Assembly: GCF_007858365.1 (NCBI RefSeq)
Contig: NZ_VFIO01000001.1
Span: 558,001-622,000, forward strand
Reading direction: 5' to 3'
Source of the DNA: Pseudomonas saxonica
Lineage (GTDB): Bacteria; Pseudomonadota; Gammaproteobacteria; Pseudomonadales; Pseudomonadaceae
DNA: 64,000 bases
The notes beneath the pieces are model-generated. The model worked only from the letters and a program-made list of their open reading frames with translations. It made no database searches and had not been told where the DNA came from. Positions within the stretch are counted from its first letter, which is position 1, and each line of letters opens with the position of its first letter. The position numbers and the translations under genes are program-made. Positions 1-7,628 of the stretch are shown here, in pieces.

Positions 1-306
1 ACGCTGATTACCATTGAAGGGCAAGCCAAGCGGGATGAGCATGGCGAGGTGAGCGACCTGACCCCGATTCAGCAGGCATTTATCGAGCACTTTTCATTTC
101 AGTGCGGCTATTGCACGCCGGGTTTCGTTACCGCAGCCACCGTTTTTGTGGAGTCCTTAAAGCGCCAACCTGTAAAACGGGCCGACTTACAAAGTCGAAT
201 AGAAACAGCCCTCAATGACCACATCTGTCGTTGTACTGGCTATGTCCGTTACTACCAAGCCGTTCAGGACGTCGCGCTTAAGACGCCTGGCTGTGTAATC
301 GACTAA
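1..306 (+). CDS. (2Fe-2S)-binding dehydrogenase small subunit, 5' partial
   Basis: The frame is open from base 1 to the TAA at 304-306, so only the C-terminal ~100 residues are present. It shows the second [2Fe-2S] cluster motifs of the xanthine dehydrogenase / isoquinoline 1-oxidoreductase small-subunit family: FQCGYCTPGF and, near the end, CRCTGY. Such subunits pass electrons from a molybdopterin large subunit to an acceptor, here probably the cytochrome c encoded 10 bp downstream. The molybdenum subunit is not in the window and may lie upstream. The substrate cannot be read from this fragment. Confidence 0.88.
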   Translation, partial: TLITIEGQAKRDEHGEVSDLTPIQQAFIEHFSFQCGYCTPGFVTAATVFVESLKRQPVKRADLQSRIETALNDHICRCTGYVRYYQAVQDVALKTPGCVID

Positions 307-316
307 GGAGCAGGCG

Positions 317-1612
317 ATGAGACGTAATCGTTTACGCAATGGCTTGCTGGTTTTGGCAGTGGTAGTCGCTTTGATTGCTATCGCCATACTGCTGGGTCTG
401 TTCCGCCCCTCCACCGTTGCACCGGGTGTAGAACAGCCATTGACTGAAGCGCAAATCCAGGAGTTGCTCCCACGTGGTCGTGAGCTGGCATTAGCCGGCA
501 ACTGCATGGGCTGTCACTCTTTGCCTGATGGGCCAAGAGGTGCCGGCGGCGTACCCATTGGCACCCCCTTTGGCACGCTCTATTCGACCAACATCACGCC
601 CGACAAAACTTTTGGGATAGGCAAGTACACACGTGAAGACTTTCATCGTGTGCTGCGTGATGGCATCGCACCCGGCAACAGAAATCTGTATCCGGGCATG
701 CCTTTTGTTTTCACACACATCACGCGCCCTGAAGACATTGATGCCTTGTATGCCTACATCATGAATGTGCCGCCGATTGCAGAGCCCAACGTGGCTAACA
801 CCGGTGTGTTCAGGCTCCCGGTTCGACCCTTCATGAACTTTTGGGCATTGATCAACTTTCCAGACCGTCAACCGCCTGCACGGGAGGGAGCATCGGAACA
901 ATGGTTGCGCGGTGCCTATCTAGTGGAAGGCTTAGGGCATTGCGGTGCCTGCCATACGCCGCGAAATGTGACGATGGGTGTTTCGTTCTCACGCTCTTTA
1001 GAGGGTGGAGACGTAGTCGATGGCCTGGTTGTACCGAGCATCACCGCACACACCCTGGCAACACGCGGCTTCACCCCCTCCTCCTTGAGTCAGTATTTAG
1101 GTACAGGTGTGTCTGACCAAGGCACGGCTTTTGGCAGCATGTACACGGTCACCCACTTCTCTACCAGTGCAATGCAACCGGCAGATGTAGAGGCTATCGC
1201 GACCTACTTGATGACAGACAACGACGGCCAATTACTGACCCCAGCAAAAGGGCCTGAGCCACTGCCTGAGGCCAGTGATCCTACATTGCAGATCGGCCGA
1301 CTGAGCTACATGTCCGCTTGTGCGGGTTGTCATGGTACCCAGGGCGAAGGAATCCCTAATGTGGCGCCTCCCATGAATGGCAATATTGCTGTACTCATGG
1401 ACAGCCCGGTCAATTTGCTTACCGTTATCTTGCAGGGCATTCCCACACAAACGTTCGCGGGTAATCAGCGCATGTATGCCATGCCAGGGTTTGCGGATCG
1501 AATGAGCGCTGAAGAAGTTGCGGGGCTGGCCTCCTGGATGCGTGCTCAATGGGGACGCCAGGGCAAGGCCATTACAGCGGAGCAAGTTGAATCAATCGCC
1601 CCTGCCAAGTAG
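317..1612 (+). CDS. Tri-haem cytochrome c, dehydrogenase electron-acceptor subunit
   Basis: This 431-aa protein has an N-terminal hydrophobic anchor or uncleaved signal (about residues 8-29) and three CxxCH haem sites: CMGCH at 63-67, CGACH at 209-213 and CAGCH at 335-339. That layout is typical of the membrane-bound cytochrome subunit of periplasmic alcohol/aldehyde dehydrogenases. The start follows a clear AAGGAG site and lies 10 bp after the 2Fe-2S subunit, so the two are probably co-transcribed and the cytochrome carries electrons to the respiratory chain. A short GC-rich hairpin follows at about 1646-1660. The enzyme substrate is unknown. Confidence 0.9.
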   Translation: MRRNRLRNGLLVLAVVVALIAIAILLGLFRPSTVAPGVEQPLTEAQIQELLPRGRELALAGNCMGCHSLPDGPRGAGGVPIGTPFGTLYSTNITPDKTFGIGKYTREDFHRVLRDGIAPGNRNLYPGMPFVFTHITRPEDIDALYAYIMNVPPIAEPNVANTGVFRLPVRPFMNFWALINFPDRQPPAREGASEQWLRGAYLVEGLGHCGACHTPRNVTMGVSFSRSLEGGDVVDGLVVPSITAHTLATRGFTPSSLSQYLGTGVSDQGTAFGSMYTVTHFSTSAMQPADVEAIATYLMTDNDGQLLTPAKGPEPLPEASDPTLQIGRLSYMSACAGCHGTQGEGIPNVAPPMNGNIAVLMDSPVNLLTVILQGIPTQTFAGNQRMYAMPGFADRMSAEEVAGLASWMRAQWGRQGKAITAEQVESIAPAK

Positions 1613-2242
1613 GCACATCAAAGCACAGCTACTGGCTAAGGCAACCTCCCCTTTCGGGAGATCAAACGCCAGTTTGGCTGTGCATTTTTTCGCCAGGGCG
1701 GTGGGGTATATACGTGAGTGTTCTGCTATCGCAAAGCTTGAGAGTGGTTGCTGGAAGATTGCTGCCCACCGTTCTCAGACTGCTATTTGTATTACCCCAA
1801 CCGTCACCCGCCTTCACCCTCGCGGCCATGTATTGCGCAACCCTGATTAGAGTGGACCATCAGCACGTACCTGCTACTGGCTTGTGGTGTTGAAAGAAGT
1901 CGGTACTTCCACACTCATACATGCTCGCTGCTGAAAACGTCTTTATTTCGCGCATCAATGCGAAATCAAAGCTCGGAAGCCTGCGGCACAACGACAATAT
2001 TCCAGCCTCAAGCACCTACTTTTCTGCCGTTGAAACCTTGATCGAAACCTGTCGCCAAGGGCTACAAACGGCGTCCTGCACGACCGGATATCTTCAGGTT
2101 CATTTCACGCTGATGCTATTCACCCAGCGTGATCAGGCAGTAAAACCGTGTGCCCTCTCATTCAAATATGTCAAAATGCCACTATCGGTGATCTGGAGTC
2201 GCCTCACATGAACGCTCAACCGCTGCACTACAAGGAATTTGA
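1613..2242. other. 630-bp intergenic region without a supported gene
   Basis: A small stem-loop (CTCCC/GGGAG, 1646-1660) and a second one (GCCA/TGGC) before a T run at about 1684 could end the cytochrome transcript. A 96-codon open frame at 1921-2211 has no recognisable domain, no good ribosome site and atypical composition, so it is not called. The rest shows nothing identifiable. Confidence 0.4.
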
Positions 2243-2692
2243 ATGCGCACTCACTTTAAGTTGCTCGTCGCCGCCATTGGCCTAATCATCCTCACCGGCT
2301 GCGCATCCGTGCCAATGGGCGACCCTGATGCAGACGCCAAACTCAAGACCTTCTCAGCGCCCCCACAAGATCAAGCCGGGCTGTACATTTACCGAGACAG
2401 CTTCGCTGGGCAGGGCTTGAAGAAGACAGTCACTCTTGATGGCGAGACAATTGGTGAAACAGCTAATCGCGTTTACTTCTACCGACTTGTAAACGCTGGT
2501 AGCCATAAGATTGGTACAGAATCGGAATTCAGCGATAACGTCATTAACCTGGTCGCGGTAGGTGGCAAGAATTACTACATCCGACAGTCAATAAAGATCG
2601 GCGTATTTGTAGGTGGTGCCAGTCTTACTGTGGTGCCTGAGGCTGTAGGTCAAGCCCACCTGCAAAAATGCGAGCTAGCCGCTTCGCAATAA
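2243..2692 (+). CDS. DUF2846-like lipoprotein
   Basis: This 149-aa protein has a short charged N-terminus, a hydrophobic segment and a lipobox ending LTGC, with the acylated Cys near residue 20, so it is a predicted lipoprotein. The body (GLYIYRDSFAGQG followed by a beta-rich segment with LDG and GSHKI) resembles the DUF2846 family, small envelope lipoproteins of unknown function. An AAGGAATTTG stretch precedes the ATG. It stands alone just outside the left end of the tRNA-Ser insertion. Family assignment is from memory of the motif pattern; no function is claimed. Confidence 0.75.
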   Translation: MRTHFKLLVAAIGLIILTGCASVPMGDPDADAKLKTFSAPPQDQAGLYIYRDSFAGQGLKKTVTLDGETIGETANRVYFYRLVNAGSHKIGTESEFSDNVINLVAVGGKNYYIRQSIKIGVFVGGASLTVVPEAVGQAHLQKCELAASQ

Positions 2693-2821
2693 CGTCGCTG
2701 GATCATCCTGTGGGCACATTGACTGAGCTCATAGGAGCTCCCCCCCATCGAATCACATAGCTGAACAAAAATTGCCAGCTGGCTCGGATGGGGTATTGGG
2801 AGTGGTCAAATGCCGGAAACG

Positions 2822-2858
2822 AAAAAGCCCCCGTAATCAATGATTACGGGGGCTTCGT
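2822..2858 (-). terminator. Strong terminator, probably the original tRNA-Ser terminator
   Basis: A 15-bp perfect stem (AAGCCCCCGTAATCA at 2825-2839 against 2841-2855) is flanked by an A run that becomes a T tract on the minus strand. It lies about 15 bp beyond the left copy of the tRNA 3'-end repeat, which is where the tRNA-Ser terminator would sit before the insertion. The inference is that the insertion displaced it by about 3.8 kb. Confidence 0.75.
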
Positions 2859-2869
2859 CTTGTTCAATA

Positions 2870-2887
2870 ATGGCGGAGAGATAGGGA
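2870..2887. repeat. Left attachment-site repeat (tRNA 3'-end fragment)
   Basis: This is an 18-bp exact copy of the tRNA-Ser 3' terminus (with CCA) found at 6704-6721. The preceding TTCAATA is also nearly shared. Only the terminal part of the tRNA is duplicated here, so this is the non-functional copy. Confidence 0.82.
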
Positions 2888-3006
2888 CGTTCAGAATCGA
2901 ACGCTGCAGCCCGCCAAAACCAACAAACACAGGCAGTTTTAAGTATTTTGCTACAAAACTCTGCTACAAAAAAACGTGAAAAACCCACCGTCACAGGCTT
3001 TTGGTA

Positions 3007-4770
3007 TCACGACCATTTTTCAGGGTCTCTGACCTCCTCCAGTATCATGAGATATGCAGAGTCATACTTCTTGAATCGGCCGAACCGAATTTTGTTGATT
3101 GTGCTTTCGGCACCGAGCCGCTGGATAGCCCTGTAGGTGCAGAGAAAGACATGACGATTCGCCTCATTTGAGTTGTCATCGCTATACGTTGTGTTCGAAG
3201 TTTCCAAGCAGTTACCGACGTACTCCGTTGTGTATTGGTGGGTGGCTGTCTTGAAATACTCGTAGAACTCATTAGGCGTTTTTTTCTTGAACTCACGCAA
3301 CACCGAAGGTACGAAACCCTCATGCATGTAGGCTTTGTCCATCAGCTCACTGATCGGTATATCAGCAACCTGAGTATCAAAATACGCATCAAGCCGTGAT
3401 GCCAGCAATGGCGTTTCCGGCCATCCTCTGACCTCCCTCTTGTGCTTATACCAACCATTGGCCTTAGCCGCCTCAAAGTGGGCCTCGATGATCTCGTTTA
3501 CCCGCTCATTCAGTCCTAGGTGCCCGTACAACCAACAAACACTATCCACATCACGAATATTCATCTTACTCATGCAGACGGCCAACGCCTTCTCAAACGT
3601 CGCTATAACTTCATCCTGATTGTCACTGAATGAGCCATTTAGGACATCCCAAGCATCACTGAGTAGCTTCATATCCTTATTGTGCTGTATCGAAGCTTCA
3701 AGAGCTATCAGCAGCAATTCAAGCTCTTCCTCATCAGCATAGCCACGCTTTACCAAAGCAATGACAGCCAAATCCAGCTCATCAGCATAATAGAAGCCAT
3801 ACTCGTTCAACCACTTAACTTTCGCCATCAAAGCGTTCTGAGCGTTTCTCTCTTCTTGTGTCGCATCCTTGGACAAAGGCATAAGCCCGATTCTGGCGGA
3901 AGGTTGGCTGATGAAATCAACATCCACCGGGCACACACTCGATCCATACAACGCAAAAATAGCCAAAGGCAGGATAACCATAGCCTTTTCGATAATCTCA
4001 TCAGGAGCGTGTTTCAGGTGCGGCTGAAGCAGTCCATAGAAGAGGTCAATTTTCTTCAACAGACGAATATTGCTGATTTTGAGCTTTTTTATATTTTTGG
4101 AAAGTAAAGCGTACTGGGAGTTACAAGCAGGGAAGACTATATTGACGCATTCCTCAACCGCAGGTTTGTACACCACCTCATAGTCAAACACTTTTTCATT
4201 GAAGGTGAAAAACTCATCATCTTCATCCAGCGAATTATCATTCAGAATCAGGATCACTGAGCATTGACGCCCTTCTACCAGATTCGATATTAAGCCCAGA
4301 ACGTCCCGAGCGGTCAGCGAATTGCTTTTACGCTCAAAATCATCAATGCAGACAAGCGTATCTGAGATAGAAGCAAACTGCATGGAATCAACAATACTTC
4401 CAATTCCCCCCAACAACGGAAGCTTCACGTCTTTAGTCTGGCCTGTAGCCTTTCTCAGCCAAGCTCTAGCATCTGTAAAATCCAGCCGCATCAGGTTTTC
4501 TTTGATGCTTTCAGTCGTCGCCACATGACCGGCAATGTCTTTCTTCACAATATTTGTAAATATAGCTCGCTTCAAATCGGCTAAGGAGGACAGACCAAAC
4601 AAAGAAACATACGAATAACTAGAACGAGCAAAGTCTTTACGATGATTTTTTATCACCTCATTCCACACAAAGGTTTTGCCTGTACCCCACTCCCCTTTCA
4701 GAACAACTGCCCGACTCGCTTTGTTCTTAGCGAAATGCTGCAACGCATTCTGAACCTGAATCACTGACAT
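3007..4770 (-). CDS. KAP-like P-loop NTPase, candidate defence effector or sensor
   Basis: This is a 587-aa protein. Walker A is GEWGTGKT at 26-33. A segment reading YVSLFG (54-59) is typical of KAP-like P-loop proteins. Walker B is LVCIDDFER (139-147), with the KAP-style DD-x-E/D-R. The C-terminal ~400 residues are helix-rich and unrecognised, and no membrane helix is evident. The ATG at 4770 was chosen because AGGGA lies 8 bases upstream; in-frame upstream ATGs exist at 4788 and 4797. It starts 4 bp after the stop of the putAbiC-like gene, so it is the last gene of a tight three-gene operon. A role in phage defence is inferred from neighbours and island location only. Confidence 0.82.
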   Translation of the reverse strand: MSVIQVQNALQHFAKNKASRAVVLKGEWGTGKTFVWNEVIKNHRKDFARSSYSYVSLFGLSSLADLKRAIFTNIVKKDIAGHVATTESIKENLMRLDFTDARAWLRKATGQTKDVKLPLLGGIGSIVDSMQFASISDTLVCIDDFERKSNSLTARDVLGLISNLVEGRQCSVILILNDNSLDEDDEFFTFNEKVFDYEVVYKPAVEECVNIVFPACNSQYALLSKNIKKLKISNIRLLKKIDLFYGLLQPHLKHAPDEIIEKAMVILPLAIFALYGSSVCPVDVDFISQPSARIGLMPLSKDATQEERNAQNALMAKVKWLNEYGFYYADELDLAVIALVKRGYADEEELELLLIALEASIQHNKDMKLLSDAWDVLNGSFSDNQDEVIATFEKALAVCMSKMNIRDVDSVCWLYGHLGLNERVNEIIEAHFEAAKANGWYKHKREVRGWPETPLLASRLDAYFDTQVADIPISELMDKAYMHEGFVPSVLREFKKKTPNEFYEYFKTATHQYTTEYVGNCLETSNTTYSDDNSNEANRHVFLCTYRAIQRLGAESTINKIRFGRFKKYDSAYLMILEEVRDPEKWS

Positions 4771-4774
4771 AATT

Positions 4775-5500
4775 CTATTCCCTAGCATCCGATGCATCGG
4801 CTGGAGCTTGCAAACTGCTTATGCCAGCTATTTTTCTGTAATGAGTGCAAACCTTTGACACAGAGTCTTTATCAAAATACCCAAGATCACGCGGATACTT
4901 CAAAAGCTTCCATTTAGTAGAAACCTCCGCCATAGAAAGTAAATATGTCATTTTTGTCGGCAACAACATACTGAAAAGGCTGATATATTTATCTTTCACT
5001 TCTGCCGGACAGGTCTCATCAATTAATTTGAACACAACACAAAAACTGGACACCAACGAATAAACTCCATCATGAGACAATTGATCTATCTCATTGAATT
5101 TCACATTCATATCAGCACCCAGCTTGGAATGGTGTTCAAAATAGCCTTCAATATAACCTATCGATCCTGCACCTTTATACACTATGTCTCCGACCTTAAG
5201 CTCAAAGGTCTTATATTCGTTCAAAGCGATAGTAGTAAACGTAAAAAAGGAGCTTTCAAATGCTTTAACTGCCTCATCAAAACGTTGTTTATCAAGGTCG
5301 CTCTTGAGTGTTTTAAACTGAGTAATCAGTACATATATTGTAATGAAATTAAGAAGAGGGTTAACTACTCCACCTGTAAAATCGCCAAAAGTTCCCCAAT
5401 CCCCCTGACTAGTAGAAAACCCATTATTAAACTGCCAAAAGTATACCCCCCAGACTGCTGCAAGGAAGACAATAGAAACAAATAAAGGTTTATAGTTCAT
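4775..5500 (-). CDS. putAbiC-like membrane protein (putative phage abortive infection)
   Basis: This is a 241-aa protein. A first membrane helix lies at about residues 7-24. Then comes a segment reading GDFTGGVVNPLLNFITIYVL, which is a second helix and matches the core of the putative abortive-infection family putAbiC as I remember it. A charged region follows, with FESSFFTF before a helical cytoplasmic domain. Its ATG at 5500 overlaps the end of the upstream gene by 11 bp and a ribosome site is weak, suggesting translational coupling. The gene is markedly AT-rich compared with the chromosome. The family is named for abortive infection but the mechanism is unknown; the defence role is an inference. 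Confidence 0.72.
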   Translation of the reverse strand: MNYKPLFVSIVFLAAVWGVYFWQFNNGFSTSQGDWGTFGDFTGGVVNPLLNFITIYVLITQFKTLKSDLDKQRFDEAVKAFESSFFTFTTIALNEYKTFELKVGDIVYKGAGSIGYIEGYFEHHSKLGADMNVKFNEIDQLSHDGVYSLVSSFCVVFKLIDETCPAEVKDKYISLFSMLLPTKMTYLLSMAEVSTKWKLLKYPRDLGYFDKDSVSKVCTHYRKIAGISSLQAPADASDARE

Positions 5501-6302
5501 GAACTGACTGAACAATCAAATGCTTAGTTCTTCCATCACGCGACAAAACGCGACGAACCTCCAAACCGACCTTGGTAAATCTACCTTCAGTCAAGTCCTT
5601 TAGGCTATTGACCAAAATAACTCTCGAAGGCCTGACAAGACCTGCTTTCAGAGGTGAAAAACTAATTGAATCTGAATCTTCCTCTTCGATAATTCGTCCC
5701 GTAAAAGTTCTAGCATTAAATCGACTAACTGCGGCCTCAATAGTTTCTACTTGCTCACTTACAGTTGACCCTGTTAAGTAATCGAATGTAGCCTCATTAA
5801 AATTTAGCATTGTGGTTCGACTTTTATACAAGGTTACTTTATAACCCTGCCCGTACACAGGATGGTGAATCCTCTTGAGCGGGCCTTCAAGTCTATCTAA
5901 GAGCTTTTCTGAATCATCCATTGAAGAACGGTGCCATCTTTTCGCGGCAGCTGATTCAATTCGGGGATTTAAACCTAGAGGAGATGCCAAGTGAAAAGTC
6001 AGTAGCTCAATGAAACCTCTAGCCCCTATATGATTAACCACCCGAACGGCTTCGGCATCTGTAAACTCCAGACTAACCTTCTGAATATACGACCCGTCGT
6101 GTGCTTCTTTAAAATCTAACTTAAACCCCTTAACCGCTGGAGTCTGAGTAACCACGTTATTATTGACAATAGCATGTGTTGTGATTGCCAGTGCCTCAGC
6201 AAAGCCACTCAAGGCATCAGCACCGTAATACATATTCAAACCGTCAAAATCTGATACGCCAGTATCAAATTTTATATTGAATGTAAAATTCATTCGTTCC
6301 AT
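5490..6302 (-). CDS. Unrecognised 270-aa protein, first gene of the island operon
   Basis: The protein has no signal peptide or membrane helix. Its N-terminal part (NIKFDTGVSDFDGLNMYYGADALSG followed by a segment ending TTHAIVNNNVVTQTPAVKG) resembles N-termini of uncharacterised defence-associated proteins that begin with a beta-rich module, but I cannot assign a family. The C-terminal third is rich in beta strands (VGLEVRRVLSRDGRTKHLIV). It is the promoter-proximal gene of three and overlaps the next gene by 11 bp. The start could be ATG 6302 or ATG 6293; neither has a strong ribosome site. It could be the sensor or regulatory partner of the membrane and NTPase proteins; this is speculation. 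Confidence 0.7.
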   Translation of the reverse strand: MERMNFTFNIKFDTGVSDFDGLNMYYGADALSGFAEALAITTHAIVNNNVVTQTPAVKGFKLDFKEAHDGSYIQKVSLEFTDAEAVRVVNHIGARGFIELLTFHLASPLGLNPRIESAAAKRWHRSSMDDSEKLLDRLEGPLKRIHHPVYGQGYKVTLYKSRTTMLNFNEATFDYLTGSTVSEQVETIEAAVSRFNARTFTGRIIEEEDSDSISFSPLKAGLVRPSRVILVNSLKDLTEGRFTKVGLEVRRVLSRDGRTKHLIVQSVHEL

Positions 6303-6369
6303 CCATAGCTAGCATGCCGTTAGGCTTCTTGGTCCTTCGGACTTTCACCATCGCAAACTGGATGGCATA

Positions 6370-6404
6370 CACATGAGTGATATCATATCAGCATCACCCA
6401 TGTG
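6370..6404. promoter_or_regulatory. Candidate operator palindrome upstream of the island operon
   Basis: CACATGAGTGAT (6370-6381) and ATCACCCATGTG (6393-6404) form an inverted repeat with 11 of 12 positions matching and an 11-bp AT-rich spacer (TATCATATC inside). It lies 68-102 bp upstream of the first island gene, where a promoter operator would be expected. The binding protein is unknown; no regulator is encoded in the island. Confidence 0.45.
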
Positions 6405-6579
6405 AAGCCCTCCTTAGGTGCTACCTATTAATCTGTAGCCCCACATCATGTCGCTACGATAAGCCTAGAGAGGCTCTTTTGAGGCTTCTGGAGTATTTTT
6501 GAGACACGACAGAACGGAACTCAGTCGGGACTCAAAAGCTTCCCTAGCCGGAAAGCTGACACCCGAATTTAAGACGAAA

Positions 6580-6663
6580 AAAAACGGTGATTTGTAAATC
6601 AGGCATCTAGACAAAATTCGCTACAAATTTTGGTAGATAGCACTGCTACAAATCACCGTTTTT
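6580..6663. repeat. 17-bp perfect inverted repeat in the right island end
   Basis: AAAAACGGTGATTTGTA (6580-6596) pairs exactly with TACAAATCACCGTTTTT (6647-6663), leaving a 50-bp loop. Read on the minus strand the 3' arm runs into eight T residues, so it could act as a terminator shielding the operon from tRNA transcription, encode a structured RNA, or be a recombinase-binding site. The arms include the GCTACAAAT element that recurs near both island ends. Confidence 0.6.
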
Positions 6664-6699
6664 GCTACCTCGTAAATCATTGATTTATAAGGCTTTTTT
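6664..6699 (+). terminator. Hairpin with T tract at the tRNA-proximal island border
   Basis: TAAATCA (6673-6679) and TGATTTA (6681-6687), extended by CCT/AGG, are followed by CTTTTTTC. It looks like a plus-strand intrinsic terminator, stopping transcripts leaving the island towards the antisense of tRNA-Ser. Its core (AATCATTGATT) resembles the core of the displaced terminator at 2825-2855. Confidence 0.45.
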
Positions 6700-6703
6700 C
6701 AAT

Positions 6704-6721
6704 ATGGCGGAGAGATAGGGA
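6704..6721. repeat. Right attachment-site repeat inside tRNA-Ser
   Basis: This 18-bp sequence is identical to 2870-2887 and forms the 3' acceptor end (TCTCTCC plus GCCA on the minus strand) of the intact tRNA gene. Insertion therefore regenerated a functional tRNA on this side. Confidence 0.82.
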
Positions 6722-6794
6722 TTCGAACCCTAGGTACTGTCGCCAGTACAACGGATTTCGAATCCGTCCCATTCGGCCACTCTGGCATCTCTCC
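6705..6794 (-). tRNA. tRNA-Ser (CGA)
   Basis: This 90-nt gene is read on the minus strand. The acceptor stem is GGAGAGA / TCTCTCC with encoded CCA. The D arm contains AGAGTGGCCGAATGG, the anticodon loop reads TTCGAAA with anticodon CGA, a long serine-type variable arm follows (TACTGGCGACAGTA), and the T loop is GTTCGAATC. It would decode UCG. It lies downstream of purC, as in other pseudomonads, and is the attachment site of the adjacent mini-island. Confidence 0.96.
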
Positions 6795-6886
6795 AACGGC
6801 GCGAATAATAACAGCGGTTTTCGAATCTGGCAAAGCCTTATTTCAAAAAAACCGCGTGCTATCAGTTGCTTGCGCGCCTTTAAGGC

Positions 6887-7600
6887 TTAAAGCGGAACGC
6901 CGAGGCGCTGGGCAACCTCTTCGTACGCTTCGATCACGTCACCCAAGCCCTGACGGAAACGGTCTTTGTCCATTTTCTTGCCAGTGGCTTTGTCCCACAG
7001 GCGGCAGCCGTCCGGGCTGAATTCGTCGCCCAATACGATGCTGCCATCGTGGAATACACCGAACTCAAGCTTGAAGTCCACCAGCAGCAAGCCAGCGTCG
7101 TCGAACAGCTTGTTCAATACGTCGTTGACCTTAAGGGACAGTTCTTTCATGCGAACCAGTTGCTCGGCCGTGCCCCAACCAAATGCCACAACGTGGGATT
7201 CGTTGATGAACGGGTCGCCTTTGGCGTCGTCTTTCAGAAACAGCTCAAAAGTGTAAGGATTGAGCTTCATGCCCTCTTCCACACCCAGGCGCTTGACCAG
7301 GCTACCGGCAGCGTAGTTACGCACAACGCACTCGACCGGAATCATGTCGAGTTTTTTCACCAGGCATTCGTTGTCGCCCAGCAGCTTGTCGAATTGAGTC
7401 GGCACGCCGGCTTCTTCGAGTTTCTGCATGATGAAGGCGTTGAACTTGTTGTTCACCATACCTTTGCGGTCGAGCTGTTCGATGCGCTTGCCGTCGAACG
7501 CCGAAGTGTCGTTACGAAACAACAGGATCAAGCGGTTTGCGTCGTCGGTGGTGTAAACCGATTTCGCTTTACCGCGATAGAGTTCTTCACGTTTTTCCAT
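6887..7600 (-). CDS. purC: Phosphoribosylaminoimidazole-succinocarboxamide synthase
   Basis: This 237-aa protein is the usual bacterial length. It starts with the family pattern [10 protein letters not shown] and carries the SAICAR synthetase signatures [11 protein letters not shown] and [13 protein letters not shown]. The enzyme ligates aspartate to CAIR using ATP in de novo purine synthesis in the cytosol. The start is ATG 7600, preceded by GGAGC. It is the last gene of the dapA-bamC-MBL hydrolase-purC run and is followed by tRNA-Ser. A possible hairpin (GCGGTTTT 6814-6821 / AAAACCGC 6848-6855) lies between the two. Confidence 0.97.
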   Translation of the reverse strand: MEKREELYRGKAKSVYTTDDANRLILLFRNDTSAFDGKRIEQLDRKGMVNNKFNAFIMQKLEEAGVPTQFDKLLGDNECLVKKLDMIPVECVVRNYAAGSLVKRLGVEEGMKLNPYTFELFLKDDAKGDPFINESHVVAFGWGTAEQLVRMKELSLKVNDVLNKLFDDAGLLLVDFKLEFGVFHDGSIVLGDEFSPDGCRLWDKATGKKMDKDRFRQGLGDVIEAYEEVAQRLGVPL

Positions 7601-7628
7601 GATGGGCTCCGCATGCTAAGTAGGTGGG

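Larger units (their letters stand above)
2693..3006. other. Intergenic region holding the displaced tRNA terminator and left island end
   Basis: This stretch holds, from left to right, chromosomal spacer, a strong palindromic terminator (2822-2858), the left attachment repeat (2870-2887), a short inverted repeat (CGTTC 2888-2892 / GAACG 2899-2903), and two GCTACAAAA repeats (2949-2958 and 2962-2971). The KAP-like NTPase gene ends at 3007. Confidence 0.6.
2870..6721. mobile_element. tRNA-Ser-integrated mini-island with no visible integrase
   Basis: A 3.85-kb segment is bounded by an 18-bp perfect direct repeat, ATGGCGGAGAGATAGGGA, at 2870-2887 and 6704-6721. The right copy is the 3' end of an intact tRNA-Ser gene; the left copy is only the fragment. 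This is the classic product of tyrosine-recombinase insertion at a tRNA 3' end. Inside are three minus-strand genes that are plainly AT-richer than the flanks, plus GCTACAAA repeats near both ends. No integrase, transposase or excisionase is visible, so the element is either a remnant or is moved in trans. Confidence 0.8.

Noticed and set aside
1921..2211. 96-codon frame in the 1613-2242 gap
   Set aside because: No family, no ribosome site, and composition not typical of the surrounding genes; could be real but cannot be supported.
2888..2920. Possible extra tRNA 3'-half beyond the left repeat (GTTCGATTC on the minus strand)
   Set aside because: The T-arm stem does not pair at the required distance from the acceptor end, so it is not a tRNA remnant beyond the 18-bp repeat.
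3007..6302. An integrase hidden in the island
   Set aside because: None of the three proteins shows tyrosine- or serine-recombinase motifs, and no other frame in the island carries one.
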